Source: Clostridia bacterium (GTDB taxonomy: Bacteria > Bacillota > Clostridia > Oscillospirales > QAMX01). Taken from it: a DNA stretch of 7,702 nucleotides. The stretch covers positions 1 through 7,702 of the forward strand of contig JAFYNU010000469.1 of assembly GCA_017547975.1 (NCBI GenBank). The letters are read 5' to 3'. Under the pieces are notes generated by a model. It was not told the DNA's origin, made no database searches, and was given only the letters and a program-made list of their open reading frames with translations. Every line of letters starts with the position of its first letter. Positions within the stretch are counted from its first letter, which is position 1. The position numbers and the translations under genes are program-made. Of the stretch, positions 5,213-7,702 are shown in pieces.

Positions 5213-6154
5213 ATGAAACGATATATTTTTCGGGATGGGCTGATTCTTGCGGCGATCGCCCTTTCCTTTTTGGGATTTCTTCTTTATACCGAATCGGTGC
5301 ACGCCGCGGTGGGGGAGGCACTGCGCCTTTGCGCCGGGAGCTTGATCCCTTCTTTATTCCCGGCTATGGTGGCGACCGCCTTTTTGGTGGAAAGCGGTGC
5401 ATCAAGGGGGCTTGGACGGCTGTTTGACCGGGGGATGCAATTCCTCTTCCGGGTACCGGGGACCTGCATTGCGTCCCTTCTGCCGGGTCTTGTGGCGGGC
5501 TATCCGGTGGGGGCCAAAACGGCCCTGGCGCTTTATGAAAGCGGGCAATGCAGCCGGGGGGAGACGGAGCGGCTTTTGGCGTTTGCAAACAATGCCGGAC
5601 CGGCATTCCTCCTTGGTACGGTGGGGATTGGAATGTATTCCTCCCTTCGATTGGGTGTGCTTCTATATCTTTCCCATGCTCTTTCGGCGCTTTTGGTGGG
5701 GATACTGTTCCGTTTTTGGAAGGGGAGGGAAGCTCCGTCGCCGATTTCCCCATCGGCGGGGAAACCGGGAAGATTGGCGGTGGCATTTACCAAAAGCGTA
5801 GGAAATGCGGCCACCTCTTCCCTGCACGTAACCGCTTTTGTCGCCTTTTTTTCGGCAGTGGCCTGTGTGCTTTATGAAAGCGGATTTCTTCCTTCCCTGG
5901 CGTGTGGGCTTCGGCTTCCGGTACCCTTTCTTGCGGGGCTTATGGAAATGACCGGCGGGGTGCGGGGGCTTGCGGTGGCGGGCGGTCCTGTGGCCATGGT
6001 GGCTTTTCTTGCGGGGTGGGCTGGTTTTTCGGTGCATTTTCAGGTGTTGTCCTTTGCGGGGGAGAAACGGCTTTCGCTGGTGCCCTATTTTGTCGGGAAA
6101 TTGCTGCAGGGGGGAATGTCGGCGGGGTTGATGCTGTTGTCTGCCGGGAAATAG
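5213..6154 (+). CDS. ylbJ: YlbJ-like sporulation/nucleoside-recognition (Gate) membrane protein
   Basis: The 313-aa product is a polytopic membrane protein like YlbJ, which in Bacillus is made in the mother cell and contributes to spore properties; the transported compound, if any, is unknown. Visible features are an N-terminal helix (9-25), SLIPSLFPAMVATAFLVESG (43-62), the family signature GYPVGAK (96-102), then ERLLAFANNAGPAFLLGTVG (119-138). A second hydrophobic repeat follows with LMEMTGG (243-249), the layout of Gate domains. It seems shorter than the roughly 400 residues I recall for B. subtilis YlbJ, with a short hydrophilic linker at about 168-186. The ATG at 5213 has AGGGGG at 5202-5207. 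An in-frame ATT at 5174 without a good RBS is not preferred. It is transcribed divergently from mazF. I found no convincing sigma-A or sigma-E promoter. Confidence 0.88.
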   Translation: MKRYIFRDGLILAAIALSFLGFLLYTESVHAAVGEALRLCAGSLIPSLFPAMVATAFLVESGASRGLGRLFDRGMQFLFRVPGTCIASLLPGLVAGYPVGAKTALALYESGQCSRGETERLLAFANNAGPAFLLGTVGIGMYSSLRLGVLLYLSHALSALLVGILFRFWKGREAPSPISPSAGKPGRLAVAFTKSVGNAATSSLHVTAFVAFFSAVACVLYESGFLPSLACGLRLPVPFLAGLMEMTGGVRGLAVAGGPVAMVAFLAGWAGFSVHFQVLSFAGEKRLSLVPYFVGKLLQGGMSAGLMLLSAGK

Positions 6155-6185
6155 GGCTTTATTTTGTCCCAGGGCAAAAAAAGAC

Positions 6186-6214
6186 TTTGCATTTTCAGGG
6201 GTATATGGTAGAAT
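6186..6214 (+). promoter_or_regulatory. Promoter of the Cys-rich protein/serine hydrolase operon
   Basis: TTTGCA (6186-6191; four of six bases) is followed after 17 bases by TAGAAT (6209-6214), preceded by TGG, an extended -10 like those of rmuC and the lipoprotein gene. Transcription would start near 6221, about 25 bases before the ATG at 6246. There is no recognisable terminator between the ylbJ-like gene and this promoter. Confidence 0.75.
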
Positions 6215-6245
6215 AGACCTATGTGAAGAAAGGCAGGGGATAACC

Positions 6246-6473
6246 ATGCTGTTTAACAAAAAAATCGAGCCCCGATGCGTCTACTGTACCCGGTATTTCG
6301 CGGTGGATGAAGACCATGGGATCTGCGACCGGCGGGGACCGGTGTATTCCGGCGGTGCCTGCCGCAAATTCAAATATGACCCCCTGAAGCGAGTCCCCCC
6401 AAAGGGACTTTCGGAGGAGGAGCTTCCCGTGTTTGAGGATGAAACCGACGAGAAAGGAACGAAATCGTTATGA
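6246..6473 (+). CDS. Small four-cysteine protein, possible zinc-binding, unknown function
   Basis: The 75-aa product begins MLFNKKIEPRCVYCTRYF and has cysteines at 11, 14, 27 and 39 (C-x2-C-x12-C-x11-C), a spacing compatible with a small zinc ribbon. A basic stretch, CRKFKYDPLKRVPPKG (39-54), follows, and the C-terminal tail is acidic (SEEELPVFEDETDEKG). There is no signal peptide or membrane segment, so it should be cytoplasmic. Proteins of this design (K-K-I-E-P-R-C-x-Y-C near the start, Y-D-P-L-K-R-V-P in the middle) are, to my recollection, common uncharacterised proteins in Clostridia; I cannot name a function. AGGGG lies six bases before the ATG, and a promoter lies directly upstream. 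Its stop shares ATGA with the start of the serine hydrolase gene, so the two are probably translated together. Confidence 0.85.
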   Translation: MLFNKKIEPRCVYCTRYFAVDEDHGICDRRGPVYSGGACRKFKYDPLKRVPPKGLSEEELPVFEDETDEKGTKSL

Positions 6474-7702
6474 AAAAGGATATTTTGCAGTTTGGTACCC
6501 CGGAGGAAGCGGGTATTTCCTCCCGCAACGTGATAAAGTTTATCGAGGATATCAAAAAGAAGCGCACCATGCTGCACAGCTTCATGTTTATTCGAAACGG
6601 TAAGGTCTTTGCAGAGGGGTATTATCCCCCCTTCATGCAGGACGAATTCCACCGGATGTATTCGGTCAGCAAGACCTTCGTTTCCATGGCGGTGGGAGCC
6701 CTGATCGGTGAGGGAAAGCTGTCGCTGGAGGACAAAGTGGTATCCTTCTTCCCCGACAAGTGTCCCGGCTACGTACATCCCTGGGTGGCGGATGCCACCG
6801 TGCGGGATCTTTTGCGCATGGCTACCCCCTTCCGGGAGGGAACCACCTACAAGGTAAGCGATCCCGATTGGAGCTACACCTTCTTCAATACCGAACCCAA
6901 CCATCCCGCCGGTACCATCTTCAATTACGATACCTCGGGATCCTATATTCTGGACGTCATCGTGGAACGGATCACTGGCAAACCCTTCATGGAATATCTC
7001 AAGGAAAAAGCTCTGCTGGCGGTGGGCTTTTCGGAGGGCTCTTTCTGTGTGAAGGCTCCCGAAGGCTATTCCTGGGGCGGTTCGGGCGTCATGTGCTCCA
7101 CCCGTGACCTGGCTCGTCTGGCTCTGCTGGTGGCAAACAACGGCGTGTTTGAAGGGCAGGAACTCCTTCCCGCTGATTACCTCAAGGAAGCCCGGTCTTA
7201 TCAGATTGATAACAACACCTCCGGCAACAGCAATCTTTACTCCGGCCTGGGTTATGGTTACCAGATCTGGCGTAGCTACGACAACGGCTATTCCTTCGTG
7301 GGTATGGGCGGTCAGCTGGCCATCACCATCCCCGAAAAGAACTTCATTGCTGTCTTCACCGGCGACTCCCAGGGGCATTCGGTGCCCTACGGCGGCGTGG
7401 TGGAAGCTCTGCGGGACAACATCACCGACCACCTGGAGGATGCTATGCCTGCTGACCAGGCGGCTCTTGCCGAAATGCAGGAAGCCATCGCCAACCTGAC
7501 CCCTGCCATGCTGGCGGGGAAGGAATCCTCCCCCTTTGCCGGGGAGATCAACGGTGTCACCTACCGGATGAACCGGGAGGACCGCATGGGCATCCGCAAG
7601 CTGACCCTGAACCTGGGAGAGGATGAAGGGGAACTGGTTTACGATACCACCCGGGGTCTCAAAACCCTGAAATTTGGATTCGGCAAGTTCGTCATCGGTA
7701 CC
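6470..7702 (+). CDS. Beta-lactamase-fold serine hydrolase (class C/penicillin-binding-like), 3' end cut off
   Basis: The frame is open for 411 codons to the window end. It is a serine hydrolase of the beta-lactamase/DD-peptidase fold, whose members cleave peptides, esters or beta-lactams; the substrate is not predictable. The nucleophile motif is S65-V-S-K68 (S-x-x-K). The second motif is Y153-D-T155 instead of Y-x-N, and the third region reads GMGGQ (278-282) instead of a clear K-T-G or H-x-G. From about residue 345 a separate C-terminal beta-rich part begins (GEINGVTYRMNRED..., LTLNLGEDEG). There is no signal peptide, so it seems cytoplasmic, unlike peptidoglycan enzymes. The start overlaps the upstream stop as ATGA, with AGAAAGGA 11 bases before it, indicating coupling to the four-cysteine protein. 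It is not likely to be a true resistance beta-lactamase. Confidence 0.9.
   Translation, partial: MKKDILQFGTPEEAGISSRNVIKFIEDIKKKRTMLHSFMFIRNGKVFAEGYYPPFMQDEFHRMYSVSKTFVSMAVGALIGEGKLSLEDKVVSFFPDKCPGYVHPWVADATVRDLLRMATPFREGTTYKVSDPDWSYTFFNTEPNHPAGTIFNYDTSGSYILDVIVERITGKPFMEYLKEKALLAVGFSEGSFCVKAPEGYSWGGSGVMCSTRDLARLALLVANNGVFEGQELLPADYLKEARSYQIDNNTSGNSNLYSGLGYGYQIWRSYDNGYSFVGMGGQLAITIPEKNFIAVFTGDSQGHSVPYGGVVEALRDNITDHLEDAMPADQAALAEMQEAIANLTPAMLAGKESSPFAGEINGVTYRMNREDRMGIRKLTLNLGEDEGELVYDTTRGLKTLKFGFGKFVIGT

Noticed and set aside
6146..6170. Hairpin GGGAAATA...TATTT-TGT-CCC at the end of the ylbJ-like gene as its terminator
   Set aside because: The stem is interrupted by a three-base bulge, overlaps the stop codon, and is followed by A-rich, not T-rich, sequence on the plus strand.
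6281..7432. A 383-codon minus-strand frame opposite the four-cysteine protein and the serine hydrolase
   Set aside because: It spans two real genes in antisense, has no RBS or promoter of its own that I could see, and an unnatural composition rich in His and Gly.

Overview
The window looks like ordinary chromosomal sequence from a moderate-GC Gram-positive bacterium. Class Clostridia, possibly an Oscillospirales-type gut organism, is the best guess. The basis is a MazF very close to the Bacillus/Clostridium EndoA type, a YlbJ-like protein known from endospore formers, a Na/Pi cotransporter fused to a PhoU domain, strong GGAGG-type ribosome binding sites and sigma-A-type promoters with extended -10 elements. 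This placement is an inference from recalled family resemblance, not a database match. No insertion sequence, phage gene, CRISPR array, rRNA or tRNA was seen.

Layout: (1) bases 1-631 (+) hold the C-terminal two thirds of an FMN-dependent alpha-hydroxy-acid oxidase-type enzyme, closed by a hairpin terminator. (2) Bases 632-863 form a regulatory region with two perfect TTTACA repeats at 11-bp period (a candidate PhoP box), a TATAAT promoter and a possible 31-codon leader ORF. It leads into (3) a 579-aa Na/Pi cotransporter with a C-terminal PhoU-like domain (864-2603, +). (4) A 16-bp terminator hairpin (2609-2647) separates it from convergent minus-strand genes: a small lipoprotein (2665-3204), rmuC (3295-4572) and mazF (4714-5067). 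Each of the first two has a good promoter of its own, and mazF has its own terminator. (5) A 145-bp divergent region with two inverted repeats separates mazF from (6) a plus-strand YlbJ-like membrane protein (5213-6154). (7) A final plus-strand operon has its own promoter and encodes a 75-aa four-cysteine protein whose stop overlaps the start of a beta-lactamase-fold serine hydrolase (6470 to beyond the window end).

The genes do not form one obvious pathway; most look like independently transcribed housekeeping units. The most coherent functional story is phosphate: PhoP-box-like repeats sit directly upstream of a phosphate transporter. The other points worth checking are the possible leader ORF overlapping the transporter start, a mazF without an adjacent antitoxin and with a small duplication at its start, the lipoprotein with a possible sulfite-oxidase-like fold, and the coupled Cys-rich protein/serine hydrolase pair. 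I see no convincing evidence of a new multi-gene system.
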